Assembly (NCBI RefSeq): GCF_017498565.1
Contig: NZ_CP071794.1
Coordinates: 2,346,001 to 2,410,000, forward strand
Length of the DNA stretch: 64,000 nucleotides
Direction of reading: 5' to 3'
Origin: Parasphingorhabdus cellanae
Lineage (GTDB): Bacteria > Pseudomonadota > Alphaproteobacteria > Sphingomonadales > Sphingomonadaceae
Within the stretch, counting starts at the first letter, position 1, and each line of letters starts with the position of its first letter. Positions 53,576 to 62,973 of this stretch are shown one piece after another. The notes below the pieces were generated by a model, which did no database searches, had not been told where the DNA came from, and saw nothing but the letters and a program-made list of their open reading frames with translations. The translations under genes and the position numbers were made by a program.

Positions 53576-55039
53576 TTAAACTACCCCAATCTGCCCCGCA
53601 CTTGCCCACGTCGCGTGGGTGCCGCTGCTAATCCGATGCGGCAGGATGATCGTGCAGACCGGTCCGGCTGAAATGTCTTTTGCATCGACAATGATGCACT
53701 CGCTGCGGTCCTGCGCCATGTCGGTGATAAAGCTGATCAGATAGCCGTCATCCTCTTCGGTCGCCCCCGCACGCGGAATAAACGGGGCTTCCGAACCAAA
53801 GCGGTCATCGCCAAAATAGAGACGTTCCGCCGTACCGGTTTCCAGATCATGTTTGACCACACCGTTGAACAGGAACCAGCCGGGATGACCGGTGACGCTA
53901 TAGACATAGCGATAGGGGCTGCCGGCCACCTGCTGGTTGAACATGCCGAATTCGACTGGATAGTCGTCGAATAATGTCTCTTCGCGGGTCTCGCCGGTTT
54001 TCAGATTGAACCGCCAGCGATGGAGTTCGGGCTGAAAGCTGTGCAGATCAATGCTCGCGCCCATGCTTTCATAGCCCGCCGGGAAATCGGTCAGCGGCGG
54101 CGGTACCGGCTGGTTCTGGAAATAGCCGTCGAGGACAATCTCGTCGCCATCCTCGAAAGCATTGGCCCAGTGGAGAACGTAGGTCGGTTTGGCACTAAAC
54201 CAGATGATGTCTTCCGGTTGTCCCATGCGTGGGATCACCCCGAACCGCGTCGGCTCATCGGGATGATAGGCCGGGACATAAAGATTCTGTTCGATCAGCT
54301 CCGGTTTCCAATAGAGCGGGCAGTCGTTGAAGATCGTGTAATTTTCGGTGAAGGCCATATCATGCGGCAGCCGCGCGCCCGGCAGTTCGATGGGAATGAA
54401 ATGCTTCAGCTTATCGTCCGCACCGACCACGCCATAATGGAGATACGGCGCTTTGGTGCTGTAATTAAAGAATAACAGCTCTCCGGTTTTCTCATCCACC
54501 TTGGGATGGGCCGAGATGCCGTCTTCCGGAACCCAGTCTGCCGTACCCAGCGTTTCCAGCGTTTCCGGGTCGAGCTGATACCCCTCACCGCACTGATAAA
54601 AGGTGGAGAGGATTTTTCCGGCATGGACGACAACATCGGTGGAGCTGCTGTCCTTGACGCTGCCATGCGCGCCCCAGCCGGGTCGTTTGGAATCGCTGGG
54701 TCTGCCCATGATCCCGGACCATAAAGGCCCGCCTTCGGCTTGCTCCGCCGCAAAGCCTTCGGTGCGGACAAAGCGGTTGCGATAGCTGGCCTTGCCATTC
54801 TTGATGCGCAGGGCGTGGATCATGCCGTCGCCATCGAACGGATGATAGCGGCCAATACTGTCATGCACCGGGTTTTCGGTGTTGCGGACATAAACGCCGT
54901 CTATGTCCGTCGGAATTGTCCCGATGACTTCGAGTCTGTCCGCGTCCAGCTCTTCAAAAACCGGTGTCCAGGCGCCATTGCGATAGGGATGGTCATTTTC
55001 CCCGAGCGTGGTTTTGATCTGGTTCACCGCTATATTCAT
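53576..55039 (-). CDS. carotenoid oxygenase family protein
   Basis: This encodes 487 residues. The seven-bladed propeller enzyme family (RPE65/lignostilbene dioxygenase/apocarotenoid cleavage) is shown by GVYVRNTENPVHD, YHPFDGDGMIHALRIKNG and the four iron-ligand His contexts: ISAHPKVDEKTGEL, LPHDMAFTENY, ASIDLHSFQPELHRW and SSGTHATWA. It would use O2 and Fe(II) to cleave a double bond in a carotenoid or stilbene. Its ATG overlaps the dapD stop by 1 bp (TGATG), so it is translationally linked to lysine biosynthesis, an unexplained pairing. Confidence 0.92.
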   Translation of the reverse strand: MNIAVNQIKTTLGENDHPYRNGAWTPVFEELDADRLEVIGTIPTDIDGVYVRNTENPVHDSIGRYHPFDGDGMIHALRIKNGKASYRNRFVRTEGFAAEQAEGGPLWSGIMGRPSDSKRPGWGAHGSVKDSSSTDVVVHAGKILSTFYQCGEGYQLDPETLETLGTADWVPEDGISAHPKVDEKTGELLFFNYSTKAPYLHYGVVGADDKLKHFIPIELPGARLPHDMAFTENYTIFNDCPLYWKPELIEQNLYVPAYHPDEPTRFGVIPRMGQPEDIIWFSAKPTYVLHWANAFEDGDEIVLDGYFQNQPVPPPLTDFPAGYESMGASIDLHSFQPELHRWRFNLKTGETREETLFDDYPVEFGMFNQQVAGSPYRYVYSVTGHPGWFLFNGVVKHDLETGTAERLYFGDDRFGSEAPFIPRAGATEEDDGYLISFITDMAQDRSECIIVDAKDISAGPVCTIILPHRISSGTHATWASAGQIGVV

Positions 55040-55875
55040 CAGTCCCTCAAAAGTTCGTTAATACCTGTTTTGGAGCGTGTTTTCGCATCGACCGTCTTTA
55101 CGATCACGGCGCAATAAAGCGACGGACCGGGGACGCCATCAACATTGGCCTTGGGCGGCGTTGTGCCGGGTACAACCACAGCATAAGGCGGAACCTCGCC
55201 CATGTGAACCTTGCCCGTTACCCGGTCGATTATCTTGGTGGATGCACCGAGATAAACACCCATGGAAAGCACTGCGCCTTCGCCGACGCGCACGCCTTCG
55301 GCAACTTCGCTCCGCGCGCCGATAAATGCGCCGTCTTCGATGATGACCGGACCAGCTTGTAGGGGTTCAAGTACGCCGCCAATGCCAGCGCCGCCGGAAA
55401 TATGCACATTCTTACCAATCTGGGCGCAGCTACCAACCGTTGCCCAAGTATCAATCATCGCGCCGTCATCGACAAAGGCGCCAATATTGACAAAGCTTGG
55501 CATCAACACGGTGTTGCGGCCGATATGGGAGCCGTGGCGGACGACTGCACCGGGGACGGCCCGGAAACCAGCCTCGCGGAAACGGTTTTCGCCCCAGTCG
55601 GCAAATTTGCTTGGTACCTTATCCCAATGGTTTGCGCCGCCCGGACCTTCGATGATCTGATTGTCGTTGAGCCGGAAAGACAGCAGCACCGCTTTTTTCA
55701 GCCATTGGTTGACCACCCATTGGTCACCCTGTTTCTCGGCAACACGGGCGCTGCCATTGTCGAGACTGGCCAGCGCGGCGTTGACCGCATCACGTTCCGG
55801 CCCCTGGCTGGTGATGCTCAGCGATTCCCGTTTTTCCCAGGCAGCTTCGATGGCGGTCTTCAATTCAGTGGTCAT
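55039..55875 (-). CDS. dapD: tetrahydrodipicolinate N-succinyltransferase
   Basis: This catalyses the succinyl-CoA-dependent step of the lysine/meso-diaminopimelate pathway. It has 278 residues. The N-terminal helical domain is followed by a left-handed beta-helix with hexapeptide repeats (for example [19 protein letters not shown] and [21 protein letters not shown]). [19 protein letters not shown] and [13 protein letters not shown] are diagnostic. It lies between the pyrimidine-nucleotidase-like gene and the carotenoid oxygenase gene on one probable transcript. Confidence 0.96.
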   Translation of the reverse strand: MTTELKTAIEAAWEKRESLSITSQGPERDAVNAALASLDNGSARVAEKQGDQWVVNQWLKKAVLLSFRLNDNQIIEGPGGANHWDKVPSKFADWGENRFREAGFRAVPGAVVRHGSHIGRNTVLMPSFVNIGAFVDDGAMIDTWATVGSCAQIGKNVHISGGAGIGGVLEPLQAGPVIIEDGAFIGARSEVAEGVRVGEGAVLSMGVYLGASTKIIDRVTGKVHMGEVPPYAVVVPGTTPPKANVDGVPGPSLYCAVIVKTVDAKTRSKTGINELLRD

Positions 55876-55898
55876 AGCGGTGCTTCTTCCCTGTTATT

Positions 55899-56561
55899 CT
55901 AGAGATTGGTAACCCAGCTTTCCAAGTCGGGTATTTCATGATCGATATAGTCCGGAGCATGATCGCGCGCGCCCCATTCCGAACCGGTATTGACCCAGAT
56001 AGTGGTCATGCCCAAATCTTTCGCCGGACGCAAATTGCGCGCCATATCCTCGACAAATAAAGACCGCTTCGGATCAATGCCGGTGGTGTTGATCAGGCTG
56101 TGATAGGCGGCTTTTTCGGGCTTGGGGATCAGATCCGTGGCAACGACATCGTGAATCTGGTCAAACAGTCCGCCAAGCCCGCGATTGTCCAGCACGCGTT
56201 CAGCATAGGGCCGGTCGCCATTGGTAAAGACGAGCTTTTCGCCCGGCAACGCGGCAATCGCGCTGTGCAGGTCTGGTGCATGGGACAGGCGGCTCATGTC
56301 AATATCATGGACATAGTCCAGAAAATCCTGCGGATCGGTACCATGATGGTGCATCAGCCCCGCAAGCGTGGTGCCATGATCATGGAAATAATTTTTCTGC
56401 ACTTTGCGCGCCTCGGTGGAATCAATGTTTAGCGCGCGTTCGATATACTCGCCCATTTTAATGTCGATGAGCGAAAACAGATCACATTCCGAGGGATACA
56501 GCACATTATCCAGATCAAAAATCCAGTGGTCGATATGGGAAAATTCCGGTGGCATGGTCAC
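55899..56561 (-). CDS. pyrimidine 5'-nucleotidase (HAD superfamily)
   Basis: This encodes 220 residues. HAD motif I is WIFDLDNVLYPSECDLF, the form found in SDT1/PPAR-type pyrimidine 5'-nucleotidases; motif II is KLVFTNGDRPYAERVL, motif III KPEKAAYHSLI and motif IV SLFVEDMARNLRPAKDLG. The cap helices include YFHDHGTTLAGLMHHHG, typical of the group. It probably dephosphorylates UMP/CMP or damaged pyrimidine nucleotides. The gene ends 23 bp before dapD on the same strand, an order frequent in alphaproteobacteria. Confidence 0.88.
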   Translation of the reverse strand: MTMPPEFSHIDHWIFDLDNVLYPSECDLFSLIDIKMGEYIERALNIDSTEARKVQKNYFHDHGTTLAGLMHHHGTDPQDFLDYVHDIDMSRLSHAPDLHSAIAALPGEKLVFTNGDRPYAERVLDNRGLGGLFDQIHDVVATDLIPKPEKAAYHSLINTTGIDPKRSLFVEDMARNLRPAKDLGMTTIWVNTGSEWGARDHAPDYIDHEIPDLESWVTNL

Positions 56562-56657
56562 AAGCGCCTAATCACTCCGCCGCGTGTCCGCAAGCGCTGA
56601 TCGCTGTTAAGCTGTCGGTAAGCGCTCCGTACTATATAAGCAGATGCAATTGGGGAA

Positions 56658-59012
56658 ATGCGTGACATGATAAAAAGCAAGCGGTTCGGCAGAAAACTGT
56701 TTTACGGATCTTCATTATTGCCGCTCGCGATATTGTCTGCGTGCGGCGGTGGCGGCGGTTCCAGGCCATCACCAACACCGCCCCCTCCAACGGCGCCGAC
56801 GCCTACACCGACGCCGACTCCCACTCCTACGCCAACGCCTACACCCACACCGGCCCCGCCACCGACCAATTTTGATACGGCGGAATTTCGACGCTCGGAT
56901 GGTCCCAATCAGCATGGCGCTATTACAGCCTATAATGCGGGGGCCACCGGGGACGGCATCATAGTAGGCGTCATTGATAGCGGGATTAATCCCAATAGCG
57001 CGGAATTTTCTGGCCGGATCCATCCTGACAGCGCCGATTTCGCTGGCAATCGCGGCATTGGCGATGAAGGCGGCCATGGTTCGGCCGTGACATCGGTTGC
57101 CGCCGCCGGTAAAAATAATGTCGATATCCACGGCATTGCTTTTGACAGCGACATATTGGTGCTGCGCACCGATAGCCCAGGAAGCTGCGCGATGGATGAT
57201 CCCGATGATCCGGACGATGACGGGTGCAGTCACAATAGCGGTGCGATTGCATCGGCGATTAATCAGGCGCGGGTCAGCGGCGCGCGCGTGGTTAATATCT
57301 CATTAGGCGGCCCTGATATTTCCAACACGGTGCGTAATGCCATTTCCAACGCGGCCGCGGCAGGCGTGGTGGTTGTGGTTTCCGCGGGCAATGACGGCGC
57401 AGCAACGCCGGACGGTTTCGCCGCCGGTATCGCCGACAGCGGAAACGGTCATGTCATTATCGCCGGGTCTGTCGGGGCTAGCGAGAATATCTCATCCTTC
57501 AGCAACCGGGCCGGCGCACAGTCGGCCAATTTTCTGAGCGCATTGGGCGAGCGGGTGCAGGCGGATGATAATGTCGGCAGGACTTTCTCATGGAGCGGTA
57601 CATCCTTCTCCGCGCCGCAAATATCCGGTGCCGTCGCGTTGCTGGCGCAGGCCTTTCCCAATTTGACCGGCGCGCAGATTGTCGATCTGTTGCTCACCAG
57701 CGCGCGTGATGCCGGTGATGCCGGGACCGACGCGATCTATGGTCGCGGTGTGCTTGATATAGCCGCCGCTTTTCAGCCGCAGGGACAGTCCTCGCTTGCC
57801 GGTGGCAAGGTTGCGGTCGATCTGACCGCGCCGGGCGGCCAAACCTCGGCAGCGATGGGTGATGCCGCGCTGCAAGGGCAGAATGTCGGCGCCGTGATTC
57901 TGGACGGCTTTGATCGTGCCTTTGCACTGAATCTGGCGCATGATTTGAAAGTCGCGGTGCCGGAATATAAATTGACCGGCGCGCTCAGCGGTGATCGTCG
58001 CAATATGACCGCGTCCAGCGATGGCGTGCAGATCGCCGTGAATATCGGACGCACGTCTGTTGGATTGATCGACCGCGATAATCTGACTCTGTCGAACAGC
58101 AACGCCCGCAAGGCGCGGATGCTGGCGGCGTCGGTCATGACGCACGTGTCACCGGAGATGAAGGTGGCGTTCGGTTTCCGGCAAAGTTCGAGCGGTCTGG
58201 TCGCGCAGATGCAGGGCGCTCGCTCGCCAGCCTTTCTGGTCGCGCCAACGCCGAGCAGCGAACGCGGTTTTACCGGACAAGCGAAAAGCGCCCTTGCGCT
58301 GCGCCGTGAAATTGCCGGTTTCGGACTGACCGCAAGCGCAGAAAGCGGAGCCGCTCGTGTGAATTCGGAAGAAAGCCGGCTGGATGATCTGACAGGGCAA
58401 GATCATGAGCGGTATCGGTTTAGCGGCCTTGGCTTGGCGATTGATCGTCAATTCGGTGCGGCATCACTGAGCATCGCGGCGAATTGGCTCAGCGAAGGCG
58501 ATAGCATATTGGGCTCGCGCTTTGTCGATACCATCGGTGCACGCGGCGCGCAAAGCTGGTTTGTTGATGGCCGCGCTGGCTATGATATCGGCAATGGCTG
58601 GCGTGCCGGAGCCAGCTGGCGACAGGGCTGGACGCAAGTGGACAGTGCCAGTCTGGTGACCGGCGGGACGCTCAGGACATCCAGTTTCGCGGCTGATATC
58701 AGCAAGGCGGGATTATTCGGTAGCTCTGATCAGATCGCTTTGCGTTTCGCGCAACCGCTGCGGGTATCGTCGGGCGGGCTCAATCTCAATCTGCCGGTTG
58801 GCTATAGCTATGAAACGCTGCAAACCGAATTTGGCCAGCGCACGCTCAATCTTGCTCCGAAGGGCCGTGAACTGGTCGGTGAACTGGCCTATGCAACCTC
58901 GCTCTGGGGCGGTTATTTGAACACCAACCTGTTTTGGCGGCAGGAACCCGGACATTTTGAGGCGTTAAATGATGACTTTGGTGCAGCCGTGCGGTTTCAG
59001 CTGAAATTTTGA
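56658..59012 (+). CDS. subtilisin-like (S8) autotransporter protease with lipobox
   Basis: This encodes 784 residues. The signal has lipobox ILSAC (Cys29) followed by a Gly run. A Pro-Thr repeat linker lies at ~39-70. The peptidase S8 domain has Asp107 (VGVIDSGIN), His140 ([14 protein letters not shown]), oxyanion Asn245 (VSAGNDG) and Ser316 ([13 protein letters not shown]). A passenger follows, then a C-terminal beta-barrel of ~250 residues ending in RFQLKF, a typical outer-membrane terminal Phe. It is probably a surface-displayed protease; combining a lipobox with an autotransporter is less usual. TTGGGGAA precedes the ATG. Confidence 0.9.
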   Translation: MRDMIKSKRFGRKLFYGSSLLPLAILSACGGGGGSRPSPTPPPPTAPTPTPTPTPTPTPTPTPTPAPPPTNFDTAEFRRSDGPNQHGAITAYNAGATGDGIIVGVIDSGINPNSAEFSGRIHPDSADFAGNRGIGDEGGHGSAVTSVAAAGKNNVDIHGIAFDSDILVLRTDSPGSCAMDDPDDPDDDGCSHNSGAIASAINQARVSGARVVNISLGGPDISNTVRNAISNAAAAGVVVVVSAGNDGAATPDGFAAGIADSGNGHVIIAGSVGASENISSFSNRAGAQSANFLSALGERVQADDNVGRTFSWSGTSFSAPQISGAVALLAQAFPNLTGAQIVDLLLTSARDAGDAGTDAIYGRGVLDIAAAFQPQGQSSLAGGKVAVDLTAPGGQTSAAMGDAALQGQNVGAVILDGFDRAFALNLAHDLKVAVPEYKLTGALSGDRRNMTASSDGVQIAVNIGRTSVGLIDRDNLTLSNSNARKARMLAASVMTHVSPEMKVAFGFRQSSSGLVAQMQGARSPAFLVAPTPSSERGFTGQAKSALALRREIAGFGLTASAESGAARVNSEESRLDDLTGQDHERYRFSGLGLAIDRQFGAASLSIAANWLSEGDSILGSRFVDTIGARGAQSWFVDGRAGYDIGNGWRAGASWRQGWTQVDSASLVTGGTLRTSSFAADISKAGLFGSSDQIALRFAQPLRVSSGGLNLNLPVGYSYETLQTEFGQRTLNLAPKGRELVGELAYATSLWGGYLNTNLFWRQEPGHFEALNDDFGAAVRFQLKF

Positions 59013-59024
59013 GGGGAGTTTTTG

Positions 59025-59396
59025 TTTATTTTACCTCAGGCGCCGGGCGCGGGCATCCGCCCGCTTGGCTTTCCTCGTATAAGCTCGGGCGCGCAGTCGC
59101 GCTTGCCTCGGCTTCGCGTCGGACGATATTCTTTAGGGTGAGAACAGGGGGCTAGCTCTCAATCTGTGCTCCGGGCGCAGACCCGGAGCCCAGGATGGCT
59201 GCCACGCCGGTCTACCCTAGGCTCCGGGTCTGCGCCCGGAGCACGGCAGCGATGAATGTTGGTGAAGCCTTAAGTCCGCCACCAAACCGACGCGAAGTGG
59301 AGGCAAGGGCGCCAAAAATCAAATGGCGTCCGCTGCGCCTTATGGCGCGTAGCCAAGGCGACGGATGTCGCCGCCCGGCGCCTGAGGTAAAATAAA
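59025..59396. repeat. 372-bp palindromic element, copy 1 (between S8 protease and dxs)
   Basis: The ends TTTATTTTACCTCAGGCGCC (59025) and its inverse at 59396 form long terminal inverted repeats, about 50 bp with mismatches. An inner 25-bp perfect inverted pair starting GTGCTCCGGGCGCAGACCCG lies at 59172-59243. It begins 12 bp after the protease stop and ends exactly at the dxs stop codon. Related sequence in the opposite orientation is at 62012-62270, so this is a dispersed family. There is no ORF of note. Confidence 0.75.
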
Positions 59397-61328
59397 TTAC
59401 GCCCGTGCACCCGTTTCCTCGTCCATACTCGCGCTATTGTGGCGCAGCGCTTTTAGCACGGTGTCCACAATCCCGTCAGCATCCAGACCAGCCTCGGCAT
59501 ATTGCAGGTCGGGCTTGTCCTGATCCTGAAATATATCCGGCAAGCGCATGGTGCGGATTTTAAGGCCCGCATCGGTCAGGCCGGTGTCGGATGCCAATGT
59601 CAGGACGTGCGCACCGAGGCCGCCAACGGCGGCTTCTTCAACGGTCACTGCCACTTCATGGGTGGTCAGCAATTTGCGGATCAGATCTTCGTCCAGCGGC
59701 TTGGCAAAACGCAGGTCCGCCACGGTGGTGCTCAGCCCTTTCGCATCGAGCCGGTCAGCGGCTTTGAGGGCCTCGCCGAGACGCGCGCCGAGCGACAATA
59801 TGGCAACCTTGCTGCCTTCGCGCACGATACGGCCCTTGCCGATTTCCAGCTTTTCGAGCTTCTCCGGTATCTCCACGCCCGTGCCATTGCCGCGCGGGTA
59901 GCGAAAGGCAATTGGACCCTCGTCATATTCCACTGCGGTATAAGTCATATGGGCGAGCTCGGCTTCATCCGACGCCGCCATCACCACCATGTTGGGCAGG
60001 GTCGCGAGATAGGTAATGTCAAAGCTGCCCGCATGGGTGCTGCCGTCCGCGCCAACCAGACCCGCGCGGTCAATCGCAAAGCGCACCGGCAGATTCTGGA
60101 TCGCCACATCATGTACGACTTGGTCATAAGCGCGTTGCAGGAAGGTCGAATAGATCGCCGCAAAAGGCCGCATCCCTTGGGCAGCCAGACCAGCCGCAAA
60201 AGTCACGCCATGTTGTTCGGCAATGCCAACATCAAAGGCGCGATCGGGATGGGCTTTCGCAAATTTGTCGACACCGGTGCCGCCAGGCATCGCGGCGGTA
60301 ATCGCGCATATACGGGGGTCGCTATCGGCCAATTTGGCGAGGGTTTCGCCAAACACATTCTGATAGGCCGGCGGTCCGCCACCCGGGCCTTTGTCCTGTT
60401 TGCCGGACACCACATCAAATTTGGCGACGCCGTGATATTTGTCCGCCGCTTCTTCGGCAAATTTATAGCCTTTGCCCTTTTCGGTGACACAGTGGATCAG
60501 CACTGGTCCCTCGGCATTATCCCGGACATTTTCGAGCACCGGGATTAACTGGTCCATATCATGGCCGTCAATCGGGCCGACATAGTAAAAGCCGAGCTCT
60601 TCAAACAGGGTTCCACCCATAGCCATGCCGCGGGCATATTCCTCTGCCTTACCTGCCGCCTTGTGGACACGGCGAGACAGCTTGGCCGTCATCTTGCTGG
60701 CAAATTTCCGGATGCCGAGATATTCGCTGGAAGAGACCAGCCGGGCGAGATAGCCGGACAATCCGCCGACAGGCGGTGCGATCGACATGTCATTGTCATT
60801 GAGAATAACCACCAGACGGTTGCCCGCCGCCTGCGCATTGTTCATCGCTTCATAAGCCATGCCCGCGCTCATCGCGCCATCGCCAATGACGGCAATGCCG
60901 CGACCCGGTTTGCCGGCCATTTTATTGGCGACCGCAAAGCCCAATGCGGCGCTGATCGATGTGGAGCTATGCGCCGCGCCAAAGGGATCATATTCGCTTT
61001 CGCTGCGCTTGGTGAAGCCGGATAGCCCGCCGCCCTGACGCAGGGTGCGAATCCGGTCGCGGCGGCCGGTGATGATCTTGTGCGGATAGCATTGATGTCC
61101 GACATCCCAGATCAAGCGATCTTCGGGCGTGTTGAAAACATAATGGATGGCGGCAGTCAGCTCGACAACGCCGAGCCCAGCGCCCAAATGGCCGCCAGTC
61201 ACGGAAACCGTGTCGATAACTTCGGCGCGCAGCTCATCGGCAAATTGCCGCAGCTGCTCCGGTTTCAATTTTCGCAGATCCGCTGGCAATGATACGGTGT
61301 CCAGAAGCGGTGTGTTTGGACCTGACAT
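59397..61328 (-). CDS. dxs: 1-deoxy-D-xylulose-5-phosphate synthase
   Basis: This is the first enzyme of the MEP isoprenoid pathway, condensing pyruvate and glyceraldehyde-3-phosphate with thiamine diphosphate. It has 643 residues from the ATG at 61328 (AGGGAG upstream); the frame to 61430 is rejected. [32 protein letters not shown], the ThDP motif [18 protein letters not shown] with its NDND continuation, and [18 protein letters not shown] in the pyrimidine domain are all present. It may supply carotenoid precursors, which connects loosely with the carotenoid oxygenase gene 4 kb away. Confidence 0.96.
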   Translation of the reverse strand: MSGPNTPLLDTVSLPADLRKLKPEQLRQFADELRAEVIDTVSVTGGHLGAGLGVVELTAAIHYVFNTPEDRLIWDVGHQCYPHKIITGRRDRIRTLRQGGGLSGFTKRSESEYDPFGAAHSSTSISAALGFAVANKMAGKPGRGIAVIGDGAMSAGMAYEAMNNAQAAGNRLVVILNDNDMSIAPPVGGLSGYLARLVSSSEYLGIRKFASKMTAKLSRRVHKAAGKAEEYARGMAMGGTLFEELGFYYVGPIDGHDMDQLIPVLENVRDNAEGPVLIHCVTEKGKGYKFAEEAADKYHGVAKFDVVSGKQDKGPGGGPPAYQNVFGETLAKLADSDPRICAITAAMPGGTGVDKFAKAHPDRAFDVGIAEQHGVTFAAGLAAQGMRPFAAIYSTFLQRAYDQVVHDVAIQNLPVRFAIDRAGLVGADGSTHAGSFDITYLATLPNMVVMAASDEAELAHMTYTAVEYDEGPIAFRYPRGNGTGVEIPEKLEKLEIGKGRIVREGSKVAILSLGARLGEALKAADRLDAKGLSTTVADLRFAKPLDEDLIRKLLTTHEVAVTVEEAAVGGLGAHVLTLASDTGLTDAGLKIRTMRLPDIFQDQDKPDLQYAEAGLDADGIVDTVLKALRHNSASMDEETGARA

Positions 61329-61438
61329 GTGTACTCCCTGTTTCGTCTCAGTCTTAGCGCTACTGGCCGCTAATGTCGAATGTCTATGTCGTTCAAAGAG
61401 CAGGAAATCCCTGAACGGGGGCTGACGCAAAAGCGCGC

Positions 61439-61897
61439 CTAGCTACATTTCTGACAGATGCCGCGCACTTCGATGACCGGGCGGATCGAGCTAAACCCCT
61501 GTTCCTGGGCGACACCGCGCACTTTTGCGGACAGGGCATCATCATCAATATGGGTCGCCTCTCCGCAGGTATCACAGACCAGAAACATGCAATCATGTTC
61601 ACAGCCGGGGTGGCTGTTGGCAAGATAGGCATTGGCGCTTTCCACCCGCATGGCGAGGTTTTTGGCGACGAATAGGTCGAGAATCCGGTAGACACTATTG
61701 GGCGCCACGCGCTTTCCGCGAGCGGTTGATACCAGCTCGGCTATATCATAGGCCGAGGCCGGACGCGAAAAGCCGGCCAGCGCTTCAAAAATCGCGGCCC
61801 GCGTATCGGTCCATTTCTCGCCCGCCGCTTCCAGATTATGGCGCGCGGCGTCGGCGAGAGACTCGCCGTGATGCTCGTGATGATCATGTTTTCCCAT
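61439..61897 (-). CDS. zur: Fur-family transcriptional regulator, probable Zur
   Basis: This encodes 152 residues. The His-rich start ([11 protein letters not shown]) could store or sense metal. The winged-helix part has [29 protein letters not shown] and [17 protein letters not shown]. The dimerisation domain has [19 protein letters not shown] and ends GICQKCS, giving the two Cys-x-x-Cys structural zinc sites typical of Zur. merC lies 377 bp away, and Zur-like boxes precede merC and the tonB-like gene. It follows divergence from no gene; dxs lies downstream on the same strand. Confidence 0.85.
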   Translation of the reverse strand: MGKHDHHEHHGESLADAARHNLEAAGEKWTDTRAAIFEALAGFSRPASAYDIAELVSTARGKRVAPNSVYRILDLFVAKNLAMRVESANAYLANSHPGCEHDCMFLVCDTCGEATHIDDDALSAKVRGVAQEQGFSSIRPVIEVRGICQKCS

Positions 61898-62011
61898 AAG
61901 TGTAATTTAGGGGGTTTGGTGAGAGAGGGCAAGGGGAGGAGAGAAATGTGTCCGCCGCTCGAAATGAAACGCTTATTTTGAGTGCAGCGTGGGTGGAGAG
62001 ATATTGTGTTT

Positions 62012-62270
62012 TTTATTAAACCTCAGGCGCCGGGCGCGGGGAGAGGATTCCTTATAAAACCTCAAGCGCCGGGCGCGGGCATCCGCCCGCTTGGCTACGC
62101 GCCATATGGCGCGGCGGCCGGTCGGCCTTGCCTCGCTGCGCTCGGTTGTATGACCTCTAGATCTGCGCCAATCCGACGCATAGCGTCGGCAAGCGCGACC
62201 GCGCGCCCGAGCTTATGCGAGGAAAGCCAAGGGCACGGATGTGCCCGCCCGGCGCTTGAGGTTTAATAAA
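62012..62270. repeat. palindromic element, copy 2 (between zur and merC)
   Basis: The left end TTTATTAAACCTCAGGCGCC (62012) is followed by a second, offset left end at 62055, and both face an inverted right end finishing at 62270, 4 bp before the merC stop. The segment CTTGGCTTTCCTCG-TATAAGC of copy 1 (59025-59396) recurs here on the other strand, as does the GGCGCGTAGCCAAG block. This gives a second, rearranged copy in opposite orientation. There is no ORF. Confidence 0.75.
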
Positions 62271-62274
62271 AGAA

Positions 62275-62697
62275 TCAATGCGTCGCGCGGTAATTCAGGT
62301 CATGCCCCAGCGCCAATATCCCGACGCCCACCATCGTGAAAATGATTTCCGCACTGCCATGGTCGCCCTGATGCCCGATGGTGATCGCGCCGGCCATGAT
62401 ACCGAGGCCCAGCCCGCCAATCGCGGCTGGCATGACATAGCCATGATCGATGACACCGCGGCCAAGCGTAAACATACCCAAAGCAATCGCAATGCCTATA
62501 CCGATTTCATGCACAATCGGGTCAAGTAATGCGCCCGCTGCAGAAGATAGCAGCGCAACAAACACCATCGTCGATATGCAATGGACGAGACAAAGGCCGG
62601 ATACGAGCACCGCAATGCGGTCCCATAGTCCATCCTTGGCCAGCAGGCCGTCTTTGTTCCAAAGGTTTGATGTCGTAAACACGACTCGACGTTCCAA
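62275..62697 (-). CDS. MerC domain-containing membrane protein
   Basis: This encodes 140 residues with four hydrophobic spans. VSGLCLVHCISTMVFVALLSS carries the paired Cys of TM1 that define MerC-type proteins; HEIGIGIAIALGMFTLGRG and GGLGLGIMAGAITIGHQGDHG follow. Classical MerC imports Hg(II); here there is no mer operon, and the neighbourhood of a Zur-like gene and a candidate Zur box upstream suggests zinc or another divalent metal. An in-frame GTG at 62682 is an alternative start. Confidence 0.82.
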   Translation of the reverse strand: MERRVVFTTSNLWNKDGLLAKDGLWDRIAVLVSGLCLVHCISTMVFVALLSSAAGALLDPIVHEIGIGIAIALGMFTLGRGVIDHGYVMPAAIGGLGLGIMAGAITIGHQGDHGSAEIIFTMVGVGILALGHDLNYRATH

Positions 62698-62733
62698 TCA
62701 TTCGGTTGAGCCCTGCTGATATAGGCTTGACTG

Positions 62734-62748
62734 TGTTAAGATACAACA
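62734..62748. promoter_or_regulatory. candidate Zur box upstream of merC
   Basis: TGTTAAGATACAACA matches the enterobacterial Zur core TGTTATAATATAACA at 12 of 15 positions by hand comparison. It lies 37 bp upstream of the merC ATG on the minus strand, the proper place for a repressor site over the promoter. A similar 13/15 site precedes the tonB-like gene. Confidence 0.45.
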
Positions 62749-62840
62749 TATCATTTGTACCGGTGTGCTAGTTTTTCGGCTTAAGCTGCTACAGCCCCAT
62801 ATTTGCGCTATTCCTGCCCGTTACCTTATCCCCCGCGGTC

Positions 62841-62861
62841 ATCCTGAAACACGTTCAGGAT
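62841..62861. repeat. REP-like palindrome in the merC-ctaA gap
   Basis: ATCCTGAA-ACACG-TTCAGGAT is an 8-bp perfect inverted repeat with a 5-bp loop, related in form to the ACCCTGAA repeats around the GIY-YIG gene. It is located in the 276-bp divergent gap between merC and ctaA. The rest of the gap shows no gene; promoters for both genes are expected here. Confidence 0.65.
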
Positions 62862-62973
62862 TACGAAACGGATGGGTGTAACAGCGGACAGCAGCCCCAC
62901 CTGCACTAAGTCCCGTAGTCCGCGGCTCTTCGTGGCTCTTGTCTTCACGCCCAAAAAGCATCACATAGCGCCC

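Noticed and set aside
56784..56860. simple-sequence repeat as a phase-variation switch
   Set aside because: The unit is six bases, so length changes keep the frame and would alter stalk length only.
56702..56908. minus-strand Val-Gly repeat ORF
   Set aside because: It is the shadow of the Pro-Thr linker of the S8 autotransporter.
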